Under the pieces are notes generated by a model, which did not search any database, was not told the origin of the DNA, and worked only from the letters and a program-made list of their open reading frames with translations. Positions 44,394 through 52,142 of a stretch of DNA of 64,000 nucleotides are shown piece after piece. The stretch lies in contig NZ_JAFMZQ010000001.1 of NCBI RefSeq assembly GCF_024436415.1, positions 372,001-436,000 on the forward strand, read 5' to 3'. The stretch's first letter is position 1. Each line of letters begins with the position of its first letter. The translations under genes and the position numbers were made by a program. The DNA is from Pedobacter deserti. GTDB taxonomy: Bacteria > Bacteroidota > Bacteroidia > Sphingobacteriales > Sphingobacteriaceae.

Positions 44394-44494
44394 TGAGTCC
44401 GCAGTGAGTCCGCCATGAGTCCGGGGTGAGTCCGCCTTTTCCCTGAAAAAAGGCGGACTCATGGCTTAGACAACGGCGCCATAAGGCGGACTCA
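44394..44494. repeat. Array of six TGAGTCCG repeats in 11-bp phase
   Basis: Four direct copies of TGAGTCCG start at 44394, 44405, 44416 and 44427, exactly 11 bases apart. Two inverted copies (CGGACTCA) start at 44454 and 44487, 33 bases apart, which is again a multiple of 11. The fourth direct copy extends to TGAGTCCGCCTTTT (44427-44440) and pairs perfectly with AAAAGGCGGACTCA (44448-44461) as a 14-bp hairpin with loop CCCTGAA. No T tract follows, so it is not a standard terminator. The array fills most of the gap between the RNA methyltransferase gene and the XRE regulator gene. Confidence 0.85.
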
Positions 44495-44541
44495 CCTGAA
44501 ACTAAAATACCTCTCATTAAATCTGCATGCCCTTTTTTTTC

Positions 44542-44559
44542 GTTCTTATGCTTAAGAAC
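44542..44559. promoter_or_regulatory. Inverted repeat upstream of the XRE regulator gene
   Basis: GTTCTTA (44542-44548), spacer TGCT, TAAGAAC (44553-44559) is a perfect 7-bp dyad ending ten bases before the ATG at 44570. HTH_XRE proteins bind such dyads as dimers, so this is a candidate autoregulatory operator. Confidence 0.45.
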
Positions 44560-44569
44560 ATTTATTTCT

Positions 44570-44830
44570 ATGAAAGACCTTATCCGGGAGATGACCAAAA
44601 ATGTGGCCACGAATATCAGAAAAGTTCGTGAGCACAAGCGTTATACACAGGATTACCTTGCTACGAAGCTTGGCATCTCGCAAAACGCATATAGTAAGAT
44701 CGAATTGGGATACAGCAAAATATCTATAGACCGGCTTTTTAATATTGCTATCTTGCTCGAAGTTGAGGCTACTGTTCTTTTAACCACGGAAGCAAAGGAC
44801 ATCATCCAGCGTATTTCCAGGAAAAAGTAG
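44570..44830 (+). CDS. Small XRE-family helix-turn-helix regulator
   Basis: An 86-residue protein made almost wholly of one HTH_3 domain (about 12-70: IRKVREHKRYTQDYLATKLGISQNAYSKIELGYSKISIDRLFNIA). It has no extra domain, so it must act as a simple DNA-binding dimer or need a partner. No toxin gene is adjacent: the next gene is an HD hydrolase 17 bases downstream. Upstream lie a 7-bp dyad and the TGAGTCCG repeat array, either of which could be its binding site. Confidence 0.88.
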   Translation: MKDLIREMTKNVATNIRKVREHKRYTQDYLATKLGISQNAYSKIELGYSKISIDRLFNIAILLEVEATVLLTTEAKDIIQRISRKK

Positions 44831-44847
44831 CGCAACTAGACAGTTTT

Positions 44848-45495
44848 ATGGGGCAAATTATCGCGAACACAATTTCCTACGTAAAAAAGCAATTGGCTGA
44901 CGCCGAGGCAGGGCACGATTGGCTGCATATTGAGCGGGTTTACCGGAACGCGTTAAACATCAATTCCACCGAAAAGGGCGACCCCGTGGTCGTCGCGCTT
45001 GCAGCCTTACTGCACGACATTGCGGACAGTAAGTTCTATAATGGCGACGAAGAACTGGGTCCCGACATGGCGCGCAATTTTCTCGAGTCGCAGCAAGTCA
45101 GTCCGCAGGTCATTGAACATGTTGTCCAGATCATTCGAAATTTGAGCTTCAAAGCAAGCCTGGGTGGCGTGACGTTTCAATCCAGGGAACTGGATATCGT
45201 GCAGGATGCTGACCGCCTGGATGCCATTGGTGCCATAGGGGTTGCCCGGGCCTTCACGTATGGCGGTTTTACAAGCCGGGTGATGTATGATCCGGACGTA
45301 ATGCCGAACCTTCACATGAGCAAAGAAGAATATAAAGCGGCGAAGGGGCCTACCATCAATCATTTCTATGAAAAACTTCTGCTGCTGAAGGATTTGATGA
45401 GAACTTCTGCCGGCAAGGCAATGGCAGCAGAAAGACACGAATTTATGCTCAAATTCCTGGAGCAGTTCGGGAAAGAAGCCGGTCTGCCCAAATAA
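44848..45495 (+). CDS. HD-domain phosphohydrolase (YedJ-like)
   Basis: A 215-residue soluble metal-dependent hydrolase. The metal-binding residues are H23 (AGHDWLHIERV), the doublet H56/D57 (ALLHDIADSKF) and the later aspartate in IVQDADRLDAIGAIGVARAF. This pattern is that of the YedJ/YpgQ group of HD proteins, some of which act on nucleotides. The true substrate is unknown. It follows the XRE regulator by 17 bases and may be co-transcribed with it. Confidence 0.88.
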   Translation: MGQIIANTISYVKKQLADAEAGHDWLHIERVYRNALNINSTEKGDPVVVALAALLHDIADSKFYNGDEELGPDMARNFLESQQVSPQVIEHVVQIIRNLSFKASLGGVTFQSRELDIVQDADRLDAIGAIGVARAFTYGGFTSRVMYDPDVMPNLHMSKEEYKAAKGPTINHFYEKLLLLKDLMRTSAGKAMAAERHEFMLKFLEQFGKEAGLPK

Positions 45496-45517
45496 ACTAG
45501 TAATCCCAGGAATAATC

Positions 45518-45557
45518 AGCTAACCATATTAGCATTTTTGCTATATTTGTTAGCTAA
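45518..45557 (+). promoter_or_regulatory. Promoter of the radical SAM gene with clustered GCTAA/TTAGC half-sites
   Basis: An exact TAnnTTTG element, TATATTTG, lies at 45542-45549, 18 bases before the ATG at 45568. Around it are AGCTAA (45518), TTAGCA (45529), TGCTA (45539) and TTAGCTAA (45550-45557). The first two make the inverted repeat GCTAA-N5-TTAGC. A regulator binding here would cover the promoter. Confidence 0.45.
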
Positions 45558-45567
45558 ACACCTGGCT

Positions 45568-46827
45568 ATGGACTTCGACCGGATCAATCAGAAATTAGAC
45601 ATCCTTGCAGATGCTGCTAAGTATGACGTCTCGTGCTCATCGAGCGGCGGGACTCGAAAGAATGACAATAAGGGTTTGGGTAACAGTCACGCTTCTGGCA
45701 TATGCCATACCTACACGGAAGACGGGCGCTGTGTTTCCCTGCTCAAGATATTGCTCACCAATCACTGTATCTTTGATTGCGCCTATTGCGTGTCGCGAAA
45801 GAGCAACGACATACAACGGGCTGCGTTTACTGTAGAGGAAGTGGTATCGCTGACTATTAATTTTTACCGCAGAAATTATATTGAGGGCCTTTTTCTGAGT
45901 TCAGGAATTTTTAAAAATGCCGATTTTACCATGGAGAGGTTACTAAGGGTGGTCAAGAAACTGAGGCTGGAGGAACGGTTTAATGGTTATATACATCTGA
46001 AGACAATTCCAGGTGCTAGTGATGAGTTGATCAGGGAAGCAGGGCTGTATGCCGACCGGATGAGTATAAACCTGGAGATGCCTACGGAAACCGGCTTAAA
46101 ACTTCTGGCGCCGGATAAGAGTCATGCCGACGTGATTAAGCCGCTCGGCCTAGTGCAAAAGCAGATCGTTCAATATGGCGAAGAGAAGAAACTGATTAAA
46201 AGTGTGCCCAAATTTGTGCCTGCCGGCCAAAGCACACAAATTGTGGTAGGCGCTACGCCGGAAACTGATAAAGACATTATGCATACCGCAGCGGCTTACT
46301 ATCGGGAGTTCTCTTTAAAAAGGGTTTACTACTCGGGCTATATCCCGATCAGTTATGACAGCAGACTGCCGGTCATTGGCACTCAGCCACCGCTGACCAG
46401 GGAAAACAGGCTGTATCAGACCGACTGGCTGCTGAGGTTTTATGGATTTCACGTAAATGAGTTGCTAAATGACCAAAATCCGCACCTCGATATCGACATT
46501 GACCCTAAATTGAGCTGGGCGCTTAGAAACCTGCAGTGCTTTCCGGTAGATCTGAATACGGCAGCTTATCAAATGATTTTGAGGGTTCCGGGCATCGGCG
46601 TTGATTCTGCAAAAAAAATCGTGGCTGCCCGTCAGTTTGGGAAGCTTCGAATAGATCAGATCAAAAAGATCGGTGTTGCGTATAATCGCGCCCGCTACTT
46701 TATCCGGTGCGCAGACTCCCCCTATCAGATGAAGGAATATCAGCACACGCAGATCAAATCTTTTATTCTGGCTGAAAGCGAAAGCAAATACCTGAAGGTA
46801 GCACAAAACCAAATGACTTTGTTTTAG
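45568..46827 (+). CDS. Putative DNA modification/repair radical SAM protein
   Basis: A 419-residue radical SAM enzyme counted from ATG 45568 (MDFDRINQKLDILADAAKYD, the conserved start); the frame is open ten codons further upstream. The [4Fe-4S] motif is CIFDCAYC (C67, C71, C74). The C-terminal region has a helix-hairpin-helix DNA-binding motif (LRVPGIGVDSAKKIVAARQFGKL). This is the TIGR03916 type, which is always found next to a TIGR03915/DUF4130 gene, as here three bases downstream. The pair is thought to act on DNA damage or modification. The reaction has not been established to my knowledge. Confidence 0.92.
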   Translation: MDFDRINQKLDILADAAKYDVSCSSSGGTRKNDNKGLGNSHASGICHTYTEDGRCVSLLKILLTNHCIFDCAYCVSRKSNDIQRAAFTVEEVVSLTINFYRRNYIEGLFLSSGIFKNADFTMERLLRVVKKLRLEERFNGYIHLKTIPGASDELIREAGLYADRMSINLEMPTETGLKLLAPDKSHADVIKPLGLVQKQIVQYGEEKKLIKSVPKFVPAGQSTQIVVGATPETDKDIMHTAAAYYREFSLKRVYYSGYIPISYDSRLPVIGTQPPLTRENRLYQTDWLLRFYGFHVNELLNDQNPHLDIDIDPKLSWALRNLQCFPVDLNTAAYQMILRVPGIGVDSAKKIVAARQFGKLRIDQIKKIGVAYNRARYFIRCADSPYQMKEYQHTQIKSFILAESESKYLKVAQNQMTLF

Positions 46828-46830
46828 AGG

Positions 46831-47604
46831 ATGAGGCACGCCATCTGCATATTCATTATTGACGGAGGCCTTGAAAGCTTGCTTTGCGCCGTGTTTGAAT
46901 GGTTTGAGCGCAAGCCTGGCAAGGTGATGCTCAGACTGGCCGACCGCTACCAGCCCGATGCGTTCGGACAGGTCTTTACGGTAGACCGGGACGAAAAAAA
47001 GGCTGGCCGTGTTTGGGCAGGCTTACAGCGCAAACTTTCTCCGGCATGGCGCCGTAAGTTTTATGCGGCCTTCCTTTCGGAGCTCCCCGAAATGTACCAG
47101 GCGCTTTTTGACTTCGCCTGTACTATCTTTCAGTCGCCGGAAGCTGCGGAGAACAACTATGGGGATCCAAATGTGCTCAGCGTTTCCAAGACAGCGAAGA
47201 TGGTGGAACGCGAAAAGCATAGGATGGAGGCATTTATCCGCTTCCAGCACTCGGCCGACGGCCTTTACTACTGTGGCATTGAGCCGGATTTTAATGTTAT
47301 TCCGCTGATCGTAAAGCATTTCAGGGACCGGTATGCAGATCAGCGCTGGCTGATTTACGATCTTAAACGGCATTATGGCGTATGGTGTGAAGATGGCCTC
47401 CCTGAGCAGGTTAGCTTCGAAAGAGAGATGTATGACCGGATGACCAGACCAGGCGAAGCCCAGCTTTCCCTGACAGAAACCGCTTATGCAGGTTTGTGGA
47501 AAGGTTATTTTAACAGTACCAATATTCCTGCCAGAAAGAACACAAAACTACATCTCAGACATGTCCCCAAACGGTATTGGAAATATCTTACAGAAAAGCA
47601 GTGA
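46831..47604 (+). CDS. DUF4130 / TIGR03915 putative DNA-metabolism protein
   Basis: A 257-residue protein that accompanies the radical SAM gene three bases upstream. Conserved features include AICIFIIDGGLESLLCAVFEW at the start, ARKNTKLHLRHVPKRYWKYLTEK at the end, and FIRFQHSADGLYYCGIEPDFNVIPLIVKHFRDRYADQRWLIYD in segments of the middle. The last part resembles the uracil-glycosylase-like fold described for this group. The tight operon with the radical SAM protein suggests the two form a complex or act in sequence on DNA. Function inferred from association only. Confidence 0.88.
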   Translation: MRHAICIFIIDGGLESLLCAVFEWFERKPGKVMLRLADRYQPDAFGQVFTVDRDEKKAGRVWAGLQRKLSPAWRRKFYAAFLSELPEMYQALFDFACTIFQSPEAAENNYGDPNVLSVSKTAKMVEREKHRMEAFIRFQHSADGLYYCGIEPDFNVIPLIVKHFRDRYADQRWLIYDLKRHYGVWCEDGLPEQVSFEREMYDRMTRPGEAQLSLTETAYAGLWKGYFNSTNIPARKNTKLHLRHVPKRYWKYLTEKQ

Positions 47605-47652
47605 TTATTGGTTTTAACTTGTAAATTGCTTACCCATAAGGACATTAACATC

Positions 47653-48678
47653 ATGAAATTAAGCATACTAGTTCTCATTACTGCGCTCGCTGTGGGCATA
47701 TCAATTGGCTTGGTCAATTTCTACTTTCAACATAGTCTTTATTATATGCTGGTGTCTTTCGGCGCTTCTTTCCTTACAAGCTTTGTGGTGTTTTACTATC
47801 TTCTCGAGAAGTACATTTACTCTAAGATTGTCCTTATATATAAGTTGATCCACAACCTTAAACTGGGGAAAGACCTCAAGGATGCACTTGGCGAATATGT
47901 GAGCGCAGACCCGATTAACGATGTACAAGAGGAGGTAAAGGAGTGGGCAGGCGCAAAAAAAAGAGAGATTGACCTGCTTAAAAAGCAGGAGCAATTCCGC
48001 AGGGAATTCCTTTCTAATGTGTCCCATGAATTTAAGACCCCGTTATTTGCGATACAGGGCTATATTGATACACTTCAGGACTGCATTCATGATGATCCGG
48101 AAATGGCCGAGGGTTTTTTGAAGAAAGCAGCCAACAATGTTGAGCGACTGAGCTATCTTATCAATGATCTGGATTCGATATCGAAACTTGAAACCGGCGA
48201 GATACCCATAAATTACGAGAAGTTTGATTTTGTGATTCTGGCTAAGGAGGTAATGGAAAGCCTGGAAGATAAAGCTGCGACCAAGGGCATAAAGCTCTTT
48301 TTTAAGGAAAAATACACGAATCCGGCTTATGTCCGGGCCGACCGCGAAAAGATCAGACAGGTGATGATAAACCTGCTGGACAACTCCTTAAAGTATGGTC
48401 GCCCGGGAGGATCTACGGCCATTAAAATCTTTGAATTGCACGACCAGTACCTGATTGAAGTTACGGATGACGGCATGGGCATAGACGAAAAGCATCTGCC
48501 CCGGTTGTTTGAGCGGTTTTATCGGATCGATACCCATCGCTCAAGAGAAGAAGGCGGCACAGGTTTGGGGCTTGCCATTGTGAAACACATTCTGGAGGCC
48601 CATCAGCAGATTATCTCTGTGCGCAGTACCTTGCAGATAGGCACTACGTTTGCCTTTACACTGGAAAAAACCGGTTAG
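47653..48678 (+). CDS. PhoR-like sensor histidine kinase
   Basis: A 341-residue membrane kinase counted from ATG 47653 (MKLSILVLITALAVGISIGL); the frame extends 15 codons upstream without signal character. Two membrane helices (about 3-22 and 29-51) are separated by a very short loop. A short linker with HAMP-like character (LGKDLKDALGEYVSADPINDVQEEVKEW) precedes HisKA with SNVSHEFKTPLFAIQGYIDTL (H125). The HATPase follows (NLLDNSLKYG, DDGMGI, GGTGLGLAIVKHI). The layout matches PhoR, and the next genes encode phosphate-uptake proteins, so a phosphate-starvation role is likely. The PhoB-type partner is not in the window. Confidence 0.88.
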   Translation: MKLSILVLITALAVGISIGLVNFYFQHSLYYMLVSFGASFLTSFVVFYYLLEKYIYSKIVLIYKLIHNLKLGKDLKDALGEYVSADPINDVQEEVKEWAGAKKREIDLLKKQEQFRREFLSNVSHEFKTPLFAIQGYIDTLQDCIHDDPEMAEGFLKKAANNVERLSYLINDLDSISKLETGEIPINYEKFDFVILAKEVMESLEDKAATKGIKLFFKEKYTNPAYVRADREKIRQVMINLLDNSLKYGRPGGSTAIKIFELHDQYLIEVTDDGMGIDEKHLPRLFERFYRIDTHRSREEGGTGLGLAIVKHILEAHQQIISVRSTLQIGTTFAFTLEKTG

Positions 48679-48706
48679 TGAGGGCCGGAGCAGAAAAACA
48701 CAACAG

Positions 48707-48740
48707 TTAACATTAACTTAACATTGCGGTCATACTTTTG
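48707..48740 (+). promoter_or_regulatory. Pho-box-like direct repeat and promoter upstream of the DUF47-PiT operon
   Basis: Two TTAACAT heptamers (48707-48713 and 48718-48724) have starts 11 bases apart, the build of a Pho box. The B. subtilis PhoP half-site is TTAACA-like with the same period. Eight bases further on is TACTTTTG (48733-48740), an exact TAnnTTTG element, 18 bases before the ATG at 48759. The repeat therefore occupies the -33 region, as in PhoB-activated promoters. Confidence 0.6.
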
Positions 48741-48758
48741 TATCATATTAGATCAAAG

Positions 48759-49400
48759 ATGAATAGCATTTTCAAATTCTTCACACCGAAAGATAAAAAA
48801 TTTCAACCGCTGTTTGAACAGGCGGGAAGTAACGTTCGCCAGATCTCTGAGGCTCTGCTGCTTGCACTTAGCGCCCCGGACCTGGAGAAGAGAAAAGAAT
48901 ATATTAAGGAGGTGGAGCGCCTGGAGCACGTGGGCGATGACATCACGCATTCTATTTTTCTGGAACTGAGCAAGAACTTCATCACACCTTTCGACCGCGA
49001 GGATATCCACTCACTGGCAAGTGCTGTTGACGATATTGCTGACTATATTCATGCTTCGGCAAGCAATATAGAGCTGTACAACATCACGAAGATTGCGGAC
49101 CCCATGATTAAACTGGCTGAATTGCTGGTAGAGATGTGTACCGACCTGGAGAAGGCGATCAAGGAACTTAGAAGTTTCAAAAACATCCGTGTCATTGCTG
49201 ATGCTTGCGTGAGGATCAACAGCGGTGAAAATCAGGCTGACTACGTTTGCAACCTGGCTATAGCACGTCTGTTCGAATTCGAAAAAGATGCCATCGAGCT
49301 GATCAGACAAAAAGAGGTGCTGCAAACACTGGAGCTGGCGACGGATAAATGTGAGGACGCGGCAAACGTGCTGGAGTCTATTTTGGTGAAGAACGCTTAA
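48759..49400 (+). CDS. DUF47 (PhoU-like) phosphate-transport accessory protein
   Basis: A 213-residue all-helical cytoplasmic protein of the DUF47 family, counted from ATG 48759 (MNSIFKFFTPKDKKFQPLFEQ). The upstream TTG at 48738 lies in the promoter element and is excluded. Conserved helices include ERLEHVGDDITHSIFLELSKNFITPFDREDIHSLASAVDDIADYI (in segments), with acidic clusters like those of PhoU that bind metals. DUF47 genes are nearly always beside PiT genes, as here ten bases upstream, and are thought to regulate the transporter. Confidence 0.93.
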   Translation: MNSIFKFFTPKDKKFQPLFEQAGSNVRQISEALLLALSAPDLEKRKEYIKEVERLEHVGDDITHSIFLELSKNFITPFDREDIHSLASAVDDIADYIHASASNIELYNITKIADPMIKLAELLVEMCTDLEKAIKELRSFKNIRVIADACVRINSGENQADYVCNLAIARLFEFEKDAIELIRQKEVLQTLELATDKCEDAANVLESILVKNA

Positions 49401-49410
49401 TTCTTAAAAA

Positions 49411-50421
49411 ATGGTAACTACCTTATTGGTTGTCGTAATAGTACTTGCTATTGCTTTCGACTATATCAATGGTTTCCATGATGCCGCGAATTCCATCGCG
49501 ACCATCGTGTCTACCAAGGTTTTGTCGCCCTTCCAGGCTGTATTATGGGCGGCAGTATTCAACTTTGCAGCCTACTTTTATTTTACGGACCACAAAGTAG
49601 CCAATACGATCGCAAAAACGGTGGTAGAAGATTTCATTACGCTGGAGGTTATCCTTGCGGGGCTTATTGCGGCTATTTCATGGAACTTGTTTACCTGGTG
49701 GTTTGGTATACCTTCCAGTTCATCGCATACGCTCATTGGAGGATTTGCCGGAGCAGGGATGGCGAAGGCAGCCAGCATGGGTTCGGGCGTGATTTCAGCG
49801 ATCAATATAACACCTATCCTAAAGGTTGTGAGTTTTATTGTCCTGGCCCCGGTACTGGGCATGCTTATTTCTGTGATCATATCCATCATCATCCTTCATT
49901 TGTCGAAGAACGCCAGGCCGTCGGTTGCCGAGAAATGGTTTAAGCGCCTGCAATTGCTATCATCGGCAGCTTTAAGCTTTGCGCATGGTGGAAATGATGC
50001 CCAGAAAGTTATGGGTATTATTTACGTAGCCATGGTAGCAGCCAATACGCTGAACACGGGCGACCCGATGCCGGAATGGGTTCCGATTTCATGTTATGCG
50101 GCAATTGCGCTCGGCACGATGAGTGGTGGATGGAAGATTGTGAAAACCATGGGTTCCAAGATCACCAAGGTGAACGCTTTTGAAGGTGTGGCAGCTGAAA
50201 CCGCTGGTGCGGTAACGCTTGGTATCACCGAACATTTTGGCATTCCCGTTTCTACCACGCATACCATCACCGGGTCAATCGTTGGTGTAGGTTTATTAAA
50301 GCGGGTTTCGGCTGTTCGCTGGGGCGTTACGGTAAGTTTGCTATGGGCATGGGTACTAACCATACCGGTATCAGCTACGCTTGCAGCGCTTACCTTTGCT
50401 ATAATTCATTACCTGTTTTAG
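49411..50421 (+). CDS. Inorganic phosphate transporter, PiT family
   Basis: A 336-residue low-affinity, proton-coupled phosphate transporter of the inner membrane. About ten hydrophobic helices are seen. The two inverted-repeat PHO4 signatures are present as FDYINGFHDAANSIATIVSTKVLS near the start (in segments) and FAHGGNDAQKVMG in the middle, with FGIPSSSSHTLIGG and FGIPVSTTHTITGSIVGVG as the paired halves. The short form fits the bacterial DUF47-associated type. The stop overlaps the convergent anti-sigma-like gene by four bases (TTAG). Confidence 0.95.
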   Translation: MVTTLLVVVIVLAIAFDYINGFHDAANSIATIVSTKVLSPFQAVLWAAVFNFAAYFYFTDHKVANTIAKTVVEDFITLEVILAGLIAAISWNLFTWWFGIPSSSSHTLIGGFAGAGMAKAASMGSGVISAINITPILKVVSFIVLAPVLGMLISVIISIIILHLSKNARPSVAEKWFKRLQLLSSAALSFAHGGNDAQKVMGIIYVAMVAANTLNTGDPMPEWVPISCYAAIALGTMSGGWKIVKTMGSKITKVNAFEGVAAETAGAVTLGITEHFGIPVSTTHTITGSIVGVGLLKRVSAVRWGVTVSLLWAWVLTIPVSATLAALTFAIIHYLF

Positions 50422-51479
50422 TAGTTTATTACTACCGTAAAGGGCACCGAATCTGGAACATCGGTCCATTTGGTCCAATTCCTGATCAGCCGGACCGCCT
50501 CAAGATCATATTGTTTCGAAAGCCCGTGGACAACCTGAACGTTCACGGGCCTTCTGTTTTTTAAGGTGATCTGAAAAGTCGCAGAACTTCCAGCGGCAAT
50601 CCCTGCTGAAAAGCGGTTTTCCTTGATAAGGTAAGTTTTAAGCTGGTTAATACCTGGCTGTGCCACTCCACGGATATTCAGTCCCGACACCTTTCCCTGC
50701 AGTATTTGCTCTATATTGGCGACCGGCACATCGGCGATCCCGCGTCCGGGTGCGGTAAGTGCATTACCTCTCACTGCAGATTTAGTGCGCGCCTGGTAAC
50801 CACGAATGACCGGTTCTTCGGCTGTAAGACTGTCGGTCTTTGCCAGAACCTCCTGACTGATGTTGGCCGCAGCCAGCACAGCGCTATCGGCCACCCGCGC
50901 GGCCACCGGCCCATCGTCGGCTACCGCCACAGTAATGGATGCAGCCGTGCTATTTTGCCTGGCTTCCGCAAGTTCAGGGCTATGCTTATCATCTACAGCT
51001 GTAGAGATCACGTTTGCGTTAACCGCTGTTTTATCCAGTGGCTCGGCAGGTTTACTCGCTGCCAGCTGTTCTTCCGGCCGGACAAGCTTGCCGGGAGCCT
51101 TTTTGGGTGAAATGGACACCTCCACCCGTTTTTCCTGGTTGGCCTGCGCGTCACGGTAATTGTTTTGCCTCATCCAGAAGGCAATACCAACCGCTATAAA
51201 CAGTACCGCAGCGGTCGAGGCTATACTAAGCCTTTGCCAGGTGATAACAGAAGTCTTTTTGCTATTTTGCTGCTCGGAGATCCGCTCCTGAAGCTGTCTT
51301 TGAAGCAGGGACAATGAGTCGGCTGACCGTTTAGGAGAACGGCTTAAGCCGGCAAGTGCTTCGGCAACAAAGGGGTCCTCAAGCGCCTCGCGCTCCACTT
51401 TATTCATGGTCCGGGCGTCCAGCTTGCCGTCAAGGTAATCTGTTAAAATCTCAACGTCTAACCAATCTTTATTCACCAC
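50418..51479 (-). CDS. Anti-sigma-factor-like membrane protein with plug-like motif and TonB-C domain
   Basis: A 353-residue single-pass protein. The cytoplasmic part (about 1-80) begins WLDVEILTDYLDGKLDARTMNKVEREALEDP in segments, an anti-sigma type layout. One helix spans about 86-103. The long Ala/Val-rich periplasmic part has a motif at 250-269 (DVPVANI, LQGKV, GLNI) that matches the first strands of a SusC plug. It ends with a TonB-C-like domain (about 275-353, KNRRPVNVQVVHGLSKQYDLEAVRLIRN in segments). The sigma factor gene overlaps its start by 11 bases. The divergent VWA protein carries the same plug-like motif. It probably holds the sigma factor until a periplasmic signal arrives. 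Confidence 0.75.
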   Translation of the reverse strand: MVNKDWLDVEILTDYLDGKLDARTMNKVEREALEDPFVAEALAGLSRSPKRSADSLSLLQRQLQERISEQQNSKKTSVITWQRLSIASTAAVLFIAVGIAFWMRQNNYRDAQANQEKRVEVSISPKKAPGKLVRPEEQLAASKPAEPLDKTAVNANVISTAVDDKHSPELAEARQNSTAASITVAVADDGPVAARVADSAVLAAANISQEVLAKTDSLTAEEPVIRGYQARTKSAVRGNALTAPGRGIADVPVANIEQILQGKVSGLNIRGVAQPGINQLKTYLIKENRFSAGIAAGSSATFQITLKNRRPVNVQVVHGLSKQYDLEAVRLIRNWTKWTDVPDSVPFTVVINY

Positions 51480-52047
51480 TGTTCCTTTCTATGCAAATCT
51501 TTAAATTACGTTTGCCGTTTTGAATGTAACTTTTAACCTTTTGCATATCGTATCCCGTCATGTCCGCCACTTCTTTATAACACTTCTCTTGTAAATAAAA
51601 CAGATCCACACTTACGCGTTGCTCTTCGGGCAACTTTTCCATACACTTTTCCATGAGTGTAAGCTTTTGCTCCTTAACATCGTCTACATCAAGATGCACA
51701 ATATCCTGATTTTCCACAAATGAATCTTCTAAAGATACTGTGCTGTGTCTGGATGTTCTGCGAAGCAGCATTAAACAGTGATTGCGAGAGAGCACATGCA
51801 GCCAACTCTTAAAATTATGGACCTCATGGACACGCAGCTTTACGACGAGTTCCTCAAATATCTGCATCACGGCATCTTTGCTTTGATCCTCATCTTTCAG
51901 GTAATTGAGGCATACACCGAACACCAGGTGCATGTACCGGTTGTAAAGAATACCAAGGGTTTCCAGATCGCCGCTGGCTTTATAGCTGGCAATCAAAGCG
52001 GCATCGTCCTGATCCCGGATCCTCGCAATGTTCTTTATAAATTTCAA
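51469..52047 (-). CDS. ECF RNA polymerase sigma factor
   Basis: A 192-residue sigma factor. Region 2 (about 25-90) contains LGILYNRYMHLVFGVCLNYLKDEDQSKDAVMQIFEEL in segments, and region 4 (about 125-185) contains KLPEEQRVSVDLFYLQEKCYKEVADMTGYDMQKVKSYIQNGKRNLK in segments. No extra C-terminal domain is present, so control should come from the overlapping anti-sigma-like gene (11-base overlap at 51469-51479). The divergent VWA gene starts 96 bases away and may be a target. A near match to the promoter element, TATACTTG, lies on this strand at 52071-52078. Confidence 0.93.
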   Translation of the reverse strand: MKFIKNIARIRDQDDAALIASYKASGDLETLGILYNRYMHLVFGVCLNYLKDEDQSKDAVMQIFEELVVKLRVHEVHNFKSWLHVLSRNHCLMLLRRTSRHSTVSLEDSFVENQDIVHLDVDDVKEQKLTLMEKCMEKLPEEQRVSVDLFYLQEKCYKEVADMTGYDMQKVKSYIQNGKRNLKICIERNSGE

Positions 52048-52142
52048 TAGATAGCTGCGGTAATTTCCTCAAGTATAAAAATATTTTTTGAAAGCATTGT
52101 GGAATTTCTGTCATGCCCACATCATTCCTGAAATCCAAATGT

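Noticed and set aside
44427..44461. Rho-independent terminator for the RNA methyltransferase gene
   Set aside because: The 14-bp hairpin is strong but is followed by TGGCTTAGAC, not by a T run. A role in termination cannot be excluded but is not supported.
44394..44494. CRISPR array
   Set aside because: Repeats are 8 bases long with 3-base spacers, partly inverted, and no cas gene is present.
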